Below, piece after piece: positions 47,633-59,900 of a stretch of 64,000 nt of DNA (position 1 is the stretch's first letter; every line of letters begins with the position of its first letter). The position numbers and the translations under genes are program-made. Source of the stretch: Melitaea cinxia (lineage: Eukaryota; Arthropoda; Insecta; Lepidoptera; Nymphalidae); NCBI RefSeq assembly GCF_905220565.1, contig NC_059396.1, positions 8,405,206 through 8,469,205 on the forward strand. Direction: 5' to 3'. The notes under the pieces are model-generated. The model searched no databases, was not told the origin of the DNA, and saw only the letters and a program-made list of their open reading frames with translations.

Positions 47633-47700
47633 ATAAATAAATAAACGCTTCACACTCAACGGCCCCCAGTAGGATATTACAGAACTTACGGTTAAGTTTA
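47633..47700. repeat. Dispersed repeat fragment (CTCAACGGCCCCCAGTAGG)
   Basis: The uninterrupted counterpart of the target of the insertion at 23676-23791. Confidence 0.6.
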
Positions 47701-47832
47701 AAAACCAACTCTTAAAAAAATATAAAAATATAAAAACTATGAAAATAAGCATATCTTATTTAAGTCTAAAGTTTAAATTGAGTTTTATTAGATAAATGAT
47801 ATAAATAGATAAATAATATTGTTCGATATTAA

Positions 47833-49041
47833 GAGCCATTTCACAATTTTACGCTCTGCAAGTTTAGGTAAATTTGGTCGCATCGCGCGAGTCGTACGAG
47901 CCGCGCGATCTTTGTGCTAGTACGTATAGTGTGACAACCAAAAGACCATCGTGATCATTTTCTGATGTATAATAAAAATTATAACTATGGTATAAAATGT
48001 TTTTTACATAATTAATTTGTTAAAAATTTCAAGTATGTTATATAACAACAGTCAATAAATTTAAAATAAAATTAAAAAAATCAATTTTATGAAACAATTT
48101 TTTTAAATTGATTTAGTTTTTTCAGTTTACGAATGAATCTAATATTTACGATATGAATAAAAAAGCATTTAATGACATCGACACCGACAAACATATTAAT
48201 TAACAAAATAACAAGACAAACAGATTGAAATGCCTATTTGTATTGATAGTGTGAGAAAAGAAAATTAAATTATACATTTGTTTACAGAAATTATCATTAT
48301 ATTATTTTACAGTCATTTTCGTAATATGTTTATTTTATTTATATTTTACTATGAAAGTATCAAATGCGTTTTATCCGCTATAACAACAGGCGCTTGGCGC
48401 GTGTGAGCGAAAGAGACGGCTGCGCAGAATTTGGCGTGGACCTTACCTCTAAGAGCGCTAGCGCTCGACTGATTTACCGGGCTTGATGCGTGGCAATATA
48501 TACTATCTTTTTATTATTTAATATAAAATGTATTAAAAATAATTACATCTTTTAATTATTTTTTTTGTATTCCTTAATGATGTAAGTTTACTTTGATGAA
48601 GATAGTTCGTTAAAATTTCTTAGTTTTCTAAGAGAAATATCGCTTTTAAAATTGTACTTATTTGGAAAATATTCGTAACTTTAAATTTTTTTTATCGTTT
48701 AATAGAGATACAAATGGAATAAAAATCTATGATAGTGGACAACAAAATTATATTCCACATATTATGATATTTTTTTAAAATGGTTTCAACGTAGAGGTTA
48801 TTGAAAAGTAGGACTTCAAAGTATACATTGCGACCGTTTACCCAGGGAGGAGGCTGATGAAAAGGTTATTAATTTTATACACATAATATAAATCAAAATT
48901 CTGATCTGACTATGGACTACAACAAAGGTTGCTCTATTATATTTCAAGAATATAAATTACATTATTGCATCCAACACTGAGATTAACGACGTCAAAATAT
49001 TACAATTTCGCGGATTGTTACCGATTTTTGTGAAATGGCTC
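47833..49041. mobile_element. 1.2-kb non-autonomous DNA element flanked by TTAA
   Basis: The left end is TTAA-GAGCCATTTCACAA (47829-47846). The right end is the exact inverse, TTGTGAAATGGCTC-TTAA (49028-49045). The TTAA duplication with short TIRs (14 bp) points to piggyBac-like transposition, although the usual CCC terminus is absent. The interior (1209 bp) has no coding capacity, but holds two GC-rich patches: GTCGCATCGCGCGAGTCG near 47878 and GGCGCTTGGCGCGTGTGAGC near 48390. It would depend on a transposase supplied elsewhere. Confidence 0.78.
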
Positions 49042-49045
49042 TTAA

Positions 49046-50412
49046 ACTAGGGTCACTAGTAACTTACCGATCTCCGATGCAACACGTGAGCTGGCTCAGT
49101 CTGGGTAGATCAGCGACTCGGCAGGTACGCTAATAGTTCCAATTCATGTATCAAACACCACCATAGGGACACACCAATTCGAATCTCCAGCGTAAGATGT
49201 ATAAAGTTAATCCTCGATCGAGTTAAACGGGAGGTAGTACGTTTCGTATGCGCTTGCGGCAATGGTTCTCTCGGGACAGGCTATTCGCCCTCACCAGAGG
49301 GCGCGCAATACGGTGCAATCGGATACAGTAATATACCGCTAAGCAACCCATTAACAATTAAAGAAAAAAGATAATAATATGTAATTGAAATTGTCCAATT
49401 TATGTTATCTTGTGAATGAACGAAAATACGAAATAAATAAAAGTTTTGAAATTCGAACAAAGATCTTGTTCCGGTACGGAACATATATAATAGATTCAAT
49501 TATATTTTAGAAACAGAAATTATTTAAGCGTTATCTACAAACATAAAAATGCAAACTCGTGAACGGCTGGACCGATTCAGCTGTTGTTTTTAAACTTACT
49601 AATATTTTGTAAAAGTATTTACGTAATGAAAAATGAGAAAAATAGCGCAGAATATTGTAATATTTCATTAACGTACGATTATTTATGCTTCATGCGTTTG
49701 ACAGTTTGCAAGACAGGACACGCCGTTCGGATTAGGTAGAATAAAAACATCTCGTTATAAAAGTGGAGATAAATGTCACCTGAGGTATAAAAATATTCAC
49801 ATTCTTTAGTAGCTGTTGAGAAAAACGACCACTTAGTAGTAAAGTTTTTGTGGGTTGTAAAGCAATTTATTCAGTGTACGGTCATCCTAAGGACGGCGCG
49901 AGCGTGGGCGATGGGATATTGCCATTAAAGCTCTGCGGCGGACTGCTGGTGATTGATGAAGGCAATCCGCCACTTGTCCGACGGGCTGCGCTGAGCGAGG
50001 CTTTTAATCGCTGTCTTCACTCGTTTATATCATGGGACATATTTTAAACTACTTAAACTTTTAATTTTTCAACTAGAACTCTATTCTTCCTTGAAATATA
50101 AATTTAAACAGTGTTGAACTTATTATAGAATATGTCGTAATTAGTAGTTTGGTATAAATCATTTATTACATAAGTGAGCCGAAATGGTCCCATGCTCTGG
50201 ATTTCCAAGTGATTACATACATAAACTCATTTGTGAAAATAAAACACCGTTTGGAAATCATTCGTGTTATCGTCCAACTGGAAATGAAGCAGCGTAGCGA
50301 ATTTAGTTCCAACCCTTCTTTCCATAGAAAAAGAGGCTTTTGTCTAACTCTGACTTCACTTCATAGTATGTTGTAGTTCAGCCTGTCAGTTCATTTTTGT
50401 GGGTTTATACTT
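49046..50412. other. Gene-free stretch with a GC-rich patch
   Basis: A non-repetitive GC-rich patch at about 49855-50030 contains an open frame of 65 codons without an ATG. Another short patch lies at 49245-49320. No product is recognised. Confidence 0.5.
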
Positions 50413-50423
50413 AAGTATTATTT

Positions 50424-50776
50424 GGCTACGGTACTGTACTGTGTGGTTACGGTACTAAATAATATAGCCACCGCCTCTCTTCCCGTGGGTGTCGTAAGAG
50501 GCGACTAAGGGATAACACAGTTCTGCTACCACCTTGGAACTTAAAAAGCCGACCGGTAGCGGGATAACCATCCAACTGCTGGCTTTGAAATATACAGACC
50601 GAAGATGGGCAGCAGCGTCTTCGGTGCGACAAAGTCAGCCCTGCGGTCACCAACCCGCCTGCCTGCCGCCAGCGTGGTGACTATGGGAAAAACACATAAG
50701 TTCACGTTATTTTTGACGTAAACTTGTGGAGGCCTATGTCCAGCAGTAGACTGTAGAGGCTGTGATGATGATGATG
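50424..50776 (+). mobile_element. Short RTE-tailed retroelement, copy 6 (full length)
   Basis: A 353-bp forward copy from GGCTACGGTACTG to (GATGAT)n. The 11-bp duplication AAGTATTATTT lies at 50413-50423 and 50777-50787. The interior matches copies 1 and 5 in reverse. This is the clearest complete copy for defining both ends. Confidence 0.92.
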
Positions 50777-50787
50777 AAGTATTATTT

Positions 50788-53700
50788 AGATTTCACACAA
50801 TTAGATATTGACAATCACTCAAGTATAACTTTATCGAAAAGTATTAAATCAATGTAACTAAACATTATATTTAAAAAATACATATATTTTTTTATTTAGG
50901 AGTACTTCTTCAACAAGCTAAACATATTATAACTAAGTTTGAAATGATAATTAATTAATTGGCAGTATCTTGCGATGTTCGTAACATTCTTCAAAAAATT
51001 TATAAAGATATTTCTAAAAATATTTTGAGCGCTATTATTTAGTCAGATACTCCTAATTAAGCTTAAATTTTATATGATGATAATAATAGAATAAGGTCGA
51101 GGCTTAAAAATGTTTTTTTATAATATTAAATTTCGCTTCAAAGTTCGTCAGATTGTAATTTATGAAACACCTCATTCGTTCGCTGTTAGTGTTGTGGCCA
51201 TTAATTTAATTGGTTACAGGGCGAGCACGCGTTTCTCTTTAATGAAACCGCGGCGTAACAAGTCTGTTGGTATTTATCAATTAAGTTACTTCGAATAAAT
51301 TTCTACTCCTACGTAATTAATGAACATTTTGCAAACATCTGCGCGTTGAGTTACAGGAGTTGGATTATCCAGCACATTTGGTAATGGTGGCAACTTCACC
51401 TAATAAGTTACTCGATTACTTACAGGTAAGATACTTATCGTACAAGTGTTTTACATACATACATATAATCACGCCTCTTTCCCGTAGGGGTAGGCAGACT
51501 TCTTTTGTTTTCATGATAATAATTTCGGATTTTTTTTGTAGATTTGCCGAAAATACATATCACCATAACAAAATCTAGAGCATAATAATAGTGTCTACTT
51601 ACTGTTTGTCCATCATAAGATATGCTAATACTGGGTGGCCCGGCGCGGCTTTGTTTTACTAGCACTCTAAAACCCAAATGACAATTGATTCTCTGTTCTA
51701 ATTGTCCTGTCCATTATACTTCAGCTTCGTGGTGCTTAGAACATTCATTCTTCAAACACACATTGTTCACTTGCAATTTCATAATGACCTCGATGATTAT
51801 GTCATTGTTCTAGAATCTTTGTCATAATCTATACTAATATTATAAAGCTGAAGAGTTTGTTCTTTTATTCTGTTTGTTTGTTAGAACACGTTATACTCCG
51901 ATTTGGTCGGCTGGTTCGAATTAAAAATTATTTTTGTGTTCATTTACTGAGGAAGCCTATATATTCGGTTTGGTTTCCCCATTTATAAGAAACCTTAAAG
52001 CATAATAACACACCGAAGTTTATCATTTATTAACGGTTTCTAGTAGATAACTTTAATATATAGCAAGTTATATACTTGACACAAAAATATTTTTATACTT
52101 TTAAAATTTATATACGGACATTTAGGTAAGCGATATTCAACTTATTAAAATGTTACGAATAGCGTAAGCATCTAGCTACACACGAAAACATTTAAAATAT
52201 TTATGCAGCAATATTTAAGGAATGCAACTCGTATTATGCAAATAAATCTGTTAAAAGCCGCATGATTGATTACTATACGCGAGCTCAGAACCCGTACCAC
52301 AGATAATCGGCGTGTTATCTTGAGCACGACGTAACATGATCGATTCGATCATCCCGAAAAAGATTAACATGTTCACCGCAAATTGGTGCTGACACGCTAG
52401 CAAATCCTCTACTAAGATTTTAATACGCTTCTTAAATCAATTAACTTTCGCATTAGAACTTTCTAATAAGCGATCGAGCTTGTATTCACTTCGAAATTGG
52501 CTACTATTAAAAGTTACCAAGTAAATATCGTCTTTGTTTTACTTCGGTAGATACGGTAGCAAAATAACTCCACGACTAATTTGCTGGCGAAAGAAAAATT
52601 AGCAGATAAAGCTTAAAATTATTTCACCCACTCCTTGAAGGCATTATTTTGAAGGAAAATTTCCTTTTATTTTAGATATGTAAAGGAAAATCGTTTTTAA
52701 CTTCTGGGTTTAATACAAACCTTGTCGTTGTTTTTATTGTGGGTGGTTGTGGTATTAATAGGCTTATTTGATTACGCAAGCGAGCCGCAAAGAGTGCGAG
52801 GGTGATCGGACATCAATCACTCGCGTGACACGCAGAATCTTTGTTGTCGCTCCACATTTTGCTGCACAGTCTGATACCGTACTGATCTCCATATAAAAAG
52901 TCGCTAAATAAAATTTCTATTCATTCTCGAAGTTATCGCGGGGAAAAAACGCCCTTTTGAGATGTATAGAGAAGTTCTTCGACTAACAGATCAAAGGCTG
53001 TTTAGTTTTTTTGTCAAAATTTTCAAACATAAAACATTACCTATGGCTTTGATCATTTGTACTTTTCGTATCAGTTTTCATTTAATCGAATTTCGATATT
53101 TATTCCGATTTTTTATGTACCTACGACTGTTTATTTTCGTAGCGAGAATTTTGGCACACGTTCATACAGGAATATTTTAGCGGATATAGCATGTATACGT
53201 TAACTTAGGCATTGGTGACTGATAATAGTCACGTATATTTCAAGAGAAACTTGTACGTCTACTTTGGTTTTTGTATGTTATTAGGAGACACATTAACCTG
53301 AATAATTCAAATTCGTTATATATATATATATATATATATATAGCGAGAGAGAGAGAGAGATTAGAGATCCAAGTATAAGGTGGTTTGTAACGTTGTAGAT
53401 AGTATGCTTAAAAGTATATTATATCATCATTAATATGCGAAGGTTAAGATGTTTGCCTCTCTTTTTAGAAAAAACCTCATAATTATTCCACATAAACTGT
53501 ATATTATTTTGTAGATAATTGCTTGCTCTACCAGCATCTACAACTAAAAAAAATATTATTGCTTTCGTTTTTGTACATTAATTAATTATTAAAATTGTAT
53601 ATATGACGGCTTTAATTTTGAAACAACGTCAACATGAATGACGGATTGTCGGTAAATTTTTTGTTCAATTTCAAATCAACTCACCTATAAATACTTTTTT

Positions 53701-54395
53701 GTAATTTTGTAAAGCGACAATTATAAATTATTATACTTATTTAGTGTGAGTTATTTGCAAGGGTATAGCTAGTTTTACAATAATGGCACAGGATCCGACG
53801 AAAGGAACTTCGTATTGCATGTGGCTGAAATTTTTTCTTTTTTTTTACAAAGTCAAGTAAGATGTACCTACATATGTTAACAACGATTTCTAAAAAAACT
53901 ACAATCAGAAAAAAAGGGTTTTCGCTTTTTAATTACATACCTTTTTAATTACGATCATTTGTTAACAACGGACCAAGGCAAATTAAATTAAGGTATTCAG
54001 ATGACAAAAAGTACAAAAAAGATTCAAATACTTATATTATTCATACATACAATATATTTGCAACATAGCTTGTTTTTGTTGATAAAATATGTAATAGAAA
54101 TAAAAATTAATAGAGATGACGCAAATTTGTAGGTCACAATAATAAAAATATATTTAAAAAAATATTAAAATATTTTTATTAATTCGTCAACAAATTTAAC
54201 TGATTTATAATTGTTACATTTATAATTTTAACTAATTTGTGTCTAGTTGTGTGCTGTGGATTTCAAATTACAAATATAAATTTAACGGTTCTGCATTTTT
54301 TCAAGTATCAAACACGATATGAACAGTAAATTATGCCGTATCCATGTGGTCTGACGGATTTAATTGCGAAAGTTTGATTGCGAATGCAATGTTTT
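50788..54395. other. Mostly unique stretch upstream of neuroligin
   Basis: Contains a repeat fragment at 51835-51930 (ATACTAATATTATAAAGCTG and a GTTTGTTTGTTAGAACACG segment) and a (TA)n(GA)n tract at 53317-53362. About 52250-52950 is less AT-rich, non-repetitive and without a credible frame. It could be regulatory or intronic DNA of the neuroligin gene. Confidence 0.5.
53317..53362. repeat. (TA)n(GA)n compound microsatellite
   Basis: A TA tract passing through TAGC into a GA tract. Confidence 0.95.
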
Positions 54396-54404
54396 ATATA
54401 TTAC

Positions 54405-54650
54405 TAGCTGTGCCCGCGGCTTCGCCCGCGTAGAAATCAGTGTGTCACAAAGTTTTCCCGGCAAACTTCCAGTGAAACTCTCATCAAAATCGGCTTAGCC
54501 GTTCCGTAAACCTTCCTCTTAAAGCCCTCTCTCCATGGGTGAAACCGCATGACAATCCGTTCAGGAGATTTTGAGGGAACTGATCACATACGCTTTTGTT
54601 TTATAATACACTAACTGTTGCCCGCGACTACGTCCGCGTGGTTATGAAGA
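54405..54650 (+). repeat. Two repeat heads in tandem (GCCCGCGRCTNCGYCCGCG)
   Basis: TAGCTGTGCCCGCGGCTTCG at about 54405 and ACTGTTGCCCGCGACTACG at about 54613 are successive heads of dispersed repeats. The first includes CATCAAAATCGGCTTAGCCG. They lead into the 282-bp array. Confidence 0.65.
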
Positions 54651-54789
54651 TATGCATTACTGTTAAGATGCTTAACGCAAATTATTTTTTTATTTTAGTC
54701 ACTTGAAATGCTTATCACTGAGTAACTTTTTCGAAGGCACAATATAATACAATTTAATAGTTATTTTTATAAAACCTCTCTATACACCA

Positions 54790-56165
54790 CATTTTTATTT
54801 ATTTATCTTCAGGCTACAGTATAAATAACCTATCAGGCGAACTTATAGCTGCTGTATATGTTTCATACAAACTATCAACCCCAATTAAACAAATTATTTA
54901 GCGGTGGAATATCTCAAAATCCGTTCTTAGCGGACGTCTACTAACTATAATCTACCCCCCTGTCAAATTTCATCTTTGTCGATACCTCTCGATATATCTA
55001 TATACTCAAATACCGCTGGATGGTGAGTCAGTGACCTTTCTCTTTTATATATATCGATTACGATGTATTATTTGGACACTTCCTCATCATCTATAAAGCA
55101 TACATTTTAAATTTCAAGTCTCTTACCTTAATAACATAGGACTTTCATACAAACTTCCAACCCCCGTTTTATCCCCTTAAGGGTCGAGTTTCGTAAAATT
55201 CGTTCTCAGCGGATGTTTCCACCCTATAAGGAACCTATCTGCAAAATTTCAAGTTTCTAGCTGTTATAGTTTCGGAGATTTCGTGATGAGTGAGTCAACC
55301 TACCATACCTCGTTTTAACCCCAAAAGGGAGTTGATTTCTAAAGATACATTATCTAAACAACTTCTCACCATCTACAGAGCATACATGTTAAATTTCAAG
55401 TCTCTTACTTCAAAAACAAAGGTCTTTCATACAAACTTTTAACCCCCGTTTTACCCCTTTAGGGGTCGAATTTCGTAAAACTCGTTCTTAGCAAATGTCT
55501 ACGCTCTATGAGGAGCCTTTCTGCCAAATTTCAAGTTTGTAGGTGTTATAGTTCCGGAGATTTCGTGATGAGGGAGTCAACCTATCATCCCCCATTTTAA
55601 CCCCAAAAGGCAGTTGCTGTCTAAAGATACATTATTTAGACACCTTCTCACCATCTAAAGAGCGTACATTTTAAATTTCAAGTCTCTTACTTCAAAAACA
55701 TAGGACTTTCATACAAACTTTCAACCCCCGTTTTACCCCCTTAGGGGTCGATTTTCGTAAAATCTGTTCTTAACGGATGCCTACGTCCTATAAGGAGCCT
55801 ACTTGCCAAATTCCAAGTTTGTAGGTGTTACAGTTCCGGAGATTTCGTGATGAGGGAGTAAACCTATCATCCCCCGTTTTAACCCCAAAAGGGAATTGCT
55901 GTCTAAAGATACATTATTTAGACACCTTCTCACCATCTAAAGAGCGTACATTTAAATTTCAAGTCTCTTACTTCAAAAACATAGGACTTTCATACAAACT
56001 TTCAACCCCTGTTTTACCCCCTTAGGGGTCGATTTTCGTAAAATCCGTTCTTAGCGGATGCCTACGTCCTATAAGAAGCCTACTTGCCAAATTTCAAGTT
56101 TGTAGGTGTTATAGTTTCGGAGATTTCGTGATGAGTGAGTGACCTTTCGCTTTTATATATATTAT
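54790..56165. repeat. 282-bp tandem array, five units
   Basis: TTTCATACAAACT occurs at 54861, 55143, 55425, 55707 and 55988, a period of 282 (281 for the last). Each unit carries AACCCC...GTTTTA.CCC, a TTCGTAAAA..CGTTCTTAGC block, TCAAGTTTGTAGGTGTTATA and GGAGATTTCGTGATGAG. The last units are most alike and the first is most diverged, so the array seems to have grown at its right side. It ends CTTTCGCTTTTATATATATT, which also closes the first unit (near 55040). Confidence 0.9.
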
Positions 56166-56808
56166 AGACTACCGCGAGTATTGCGCGTTGCAAGCCGACT
56201 ACTTAATTTAATCACTACTTTAGGCGACCCTGTGAACATAAATCGTTTATTATATTTACTTTTACACATTTTAGTTTGTATATTGTATTAATATTTTACT
56301 TTTAACTTTCTTTAAATACGATCAATTTACAATTATAATAAAATTTACGTGCTCGTGTATTAAAGTAGCAATTATAATTTACGTTGCAGATATGCTGTTC
56401 AGAATTGTTGTCGAACCAACGAAATTTTGTTTTTGTTTAATAACGTGACGTTGTCGTCTTATTCGTGTTTCGTTATAATCAGGTTACGTCTGTTAAATTA
56501 TCCAATTAATTTCCACTACCTCAACTATTGTCTAACCAGCTAGCAAACATCAAACATATTTAATCGAAAGGTAAATTAAGCGAATGTTACTGGAATGAAT
56601 ACCGGTCGATTCATGTATGTTAATTATTTGTTTTGTTTCAGAATAGTTCAATGCTCAACATCTAACATATGACGTTATCAAAAAGGAAACATGACTTGGG
56701 TATGTTAGTTAGATATTGTATTTTTGGATGACAGTAATAAAATAATAAAGTTAAGGGTTTATATCTGTGATAACAGTGGCCGCGAGCGCGCGAGAAAGGT
56801 GTATTAGG

Positions 56809-56862
56809 ATGAGCTGGGGGCGTATGGGGCGATGTGCGTGCGCAGTACGGCGGGCCGCGTGA
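56809..56862 (+). promoter_or_regulatory. uORF1 in the presumed neuroligin leader
   Basis: ATG at 56809 with A at -3, 17 codons (MSWGRMGRCACAVRRAA), TGA at 56860-56862. The stop overlaps the ATG of uORF2 as TGATG. It counts as a uORF only if the transcript starts, or is spliced in, upstream of 56809. TAACAG|TGGCCG at 56771-56782 is a possible acceptor. Confidence 0.5.
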
Positions 56863-56927
56863 TGCGCGGGAGCGCGCGCGTAGCTGGCGGCGCGACGCCC
56901 GCGCCCGCGCCCGCCCTGTGCGCGTGA
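56862..56927 (+). promoter_or_regulatory. uORF2 overlapping the neuroligin start codon
   Basis: ATG at 56862 with G at -3, 21 codons, Ala/Pro-rich. Its TGA at 56925-56927 shares an A with the neuroligin ATG at 56927 (TGATG). A ribosome finishing uORF2 is placed directly on the main start. Confidence 0.5.
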
Positions 56928-59900
56928 TGCGCGCGGACCGCGCCGCGCTCTACGCGTGGCTCATCTGTAGCGCAGTCGCTCTCTCTACGCACAAGTACAG
57001 CACGCGTGTGATTCGTACAAAGTACGGACCGTTGCGCGGGATCGTAGTACATTCGCATCCTCAAGTGGAAGCGTATCTTGGTGTTCCATACGCTACCCCG
57101 CCTCTTGGGAGTCTTAGGTTATTATATATTTGTTTTAAAATATATTACATTAATATAATATATTCATAAATTTGTGTGAATTACATTTTTAGTTGTATAT
57201 ATATTAGAAATATTGCAAATATATTTATCAGTTGTATATACTCGTATTTAGTAAGAAATTTAAATTATATAAAATATATAAATTTGTTTGTTTACGAATT
57301 TTTATTGATATTTTATTATAAAGTTTTATAAACATGACTATATATTCAATGTTACATATTATGACAGATACATGCCACCCGTGACGCCGTCACAGTGGCG
57401 TACGACTCGCCTAGCGGACGCGTTAGGAGCTGCGTGCCCACAAAAGCCTCCTGCAGCCGTACCGCGAGAAGAAGCGTTGTTGTTGCATCCGCGTGCCCGC
57501 ATCCGTCAACTGGAAAGATTGTTGCCTATGCTTGTCAACCAGAGCGAAGATTGTCTCTACGTGAATCTCTACGTGCCTGTTAATGGTAAGTGTGGTAATT
57601 GATTTAATTTTCTTATTTTTTAGTTACTCGAATATTATAATTTATAAAGCTTAGCTATATATTTTTTGTAATTATTTTATGTATATTTAATTAATTAATT
57701 TTAATAATATATTTAATTTGAGTAAAACATTATCATGTTTTACTCAAATCACATTAATACTTTTACATTTCTACTGCAGATGCGACATTGTGGAACAAAC
57801 TTAAATTTTAATTCATTTTAAAGTTGATTATCGTTATAGTTTGTTTTTTGTTAGAGCAGTTTGCACGCACATAACTGTTTGGTCAAAAAGCTACAGCTAG
57901 TTTATAGCCGATTAATTTAAAGTACATTCATGTTCTCAGTATCGATGCAGAGCTATTTACTTTATATAATAGCTTGGTAATATCGAATGGCACTCGTAGT
58001 ATCGTATACGAGTTGCCGCATATTCCCATGATGCAGCTTTAAAAGGAATGTACGAATGTTGCAAATCCAACGCCTATTTCGAAATTAGGTAGTTGCGGCG
58101 ACTATATTACTAATTTTAGCAAATGTTCGGTAGTGCTAAGTAGTTTATGTCTCTTATTGCGCTTAAAATAATAAAAAATGGGTGTAATATAATGAAAAGA
58201 TTTTATTTTTGATTTATTATTTATGTAAAAAGTGTATCAGTTGGTAGATGTGGTAATGTTTTTAGTATTATTATATATTTCCTGAATATGAATGTTTCTT
58301 GTTACAGATCAAAAGTAAAATTATAAAAGCAGAAATTAGCAAGCATATCAGCTTGTCATTTTGAGAATAGTTTTCCAACTTTAAACTTCTTGCTCTTGTA
58401 CTCTTACTTCTCTTTCGTTTGATAGATCATTATTAAGTTATGGGCTTATAAATACGGTTACTGTAAACATATAATATTGTTACCGATATCTCTCGCACTC
58501 TGTCGTATATAATCACATCCAGTAATTTTTTTTATTTATATGCATGTAAACATTAATATATTTTAATGTACACCTCTATGCCGTTTTATTCTTTTTAATG
58601 TCCTTTTTAAAGGTTGTCTGGAAGAGATCGCTCTTTAGCGATAAGATCGCCTCTTGTACACATGTTTTTGATTTCTTGCATATTTCTATGCTTTCATATT
58701 TCTTGCTATGTTACATGTATTGTTTCTGGTTAAACAAAAAAGTATTATATTTGTACTCGTATTTAATGTTTTTCTTTTTGTTTATTGTAATGTTTTTCCC
58801 CTTGTTTTGAATTTACCTCTATCTTGTTTACCAGATCAAATTCTATTTAGAAAGGCCCTTCACCAGAAGTTCAGAGGACAAGTTTATAAATTAGTGTTAG
58901 CTAATATCTCACTTTTATTAGTATCTTGTAGTTTTGTTGGTTTTCATTAGTTTATTTATTTTATCTGTATTTTTTTGGTTCTTTTCTAATAATATTTATC
59001 ACAGTTAGAATCTTGCACTCTTAAAATATTCTGTACTTCCTAGAGTTGACTTGTAGAAAACAAAATCAGTTTCAATGTATAGTGTAATTAAGAATTAAAT
59101 AAAGTGTTAAGTAATAGCACCTCCAGAAGCCTTTTGAATTTGGTTCAAAAGACGTTTATATTAATAATGAAATTATCGTATTGTAATTGAAATGTTTCTG
59201 TTTGGATGACGATTCAATGAGCTTTCGGGTGGCCTTTAATCCCCGCCAGTTTTCATTATTAATTCAAAGCATTTCATCACAAATTCACAGGCCGTTAAAT
59301 AAGCCGCTTTTGAAATATGTGTAAATCCACAGCCTAACATGCATTATCTATTTATAAGTATTTCTAATGCAAAATATATTTGTTTTGTTCAATAATTTAT
59401 TAGATGGATATGATATAGTTTTAAGTAAAAATTATGGTTTTATTAAAATTAAATTTCAAATTAGTAATATTGAGACTTCACTAAGGCTATTTATAAAAGT
59501 TTTAATACAAAAATTACAGCTACTATTAAAATAAAATAAGCAAGAAAGTTAATATTCGTAGCTTTTCCTATTATTCTGTAAAGCATGCTTAAAAATGTAC
59601 TATCCTAACAGACTATATAAATTCTTAGTTTTTTTTTTAATATGATGAATAATGTAACAGTAGATGGAAACTAATAGTGGAAAAATAAGCTTTGATGAGA
59701 TTATATGGAATCTTTTCAAGAAAGGATTATAATACTTACCCATGAAGAGTGAAGAGTGAAAACCAAGCCCCGTTAAGAAACATACACGCCGGCAGGAAGA
59801 AGGGCGGCGTAAAGGGTGTCGAGGCCTCAATTCCGTAGTGCATTGCAGTGCATATTGCTCCCTGCAAGCAGTGCGGAAGTGAGGCAGAGGCCTCCTTAAG

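Noticed and set aside
51305..51326. TACGTAATTAATGAA resembling the end of the MITE at 17791-18386
   Set aside because: Only 15 bp match, with no second end or related interior found nearby.
56804..57064. 86-codon reverse frame opposite neuroligin exon 1
   Set aside because: GC-rich antisense shadow of a well-supported exon.
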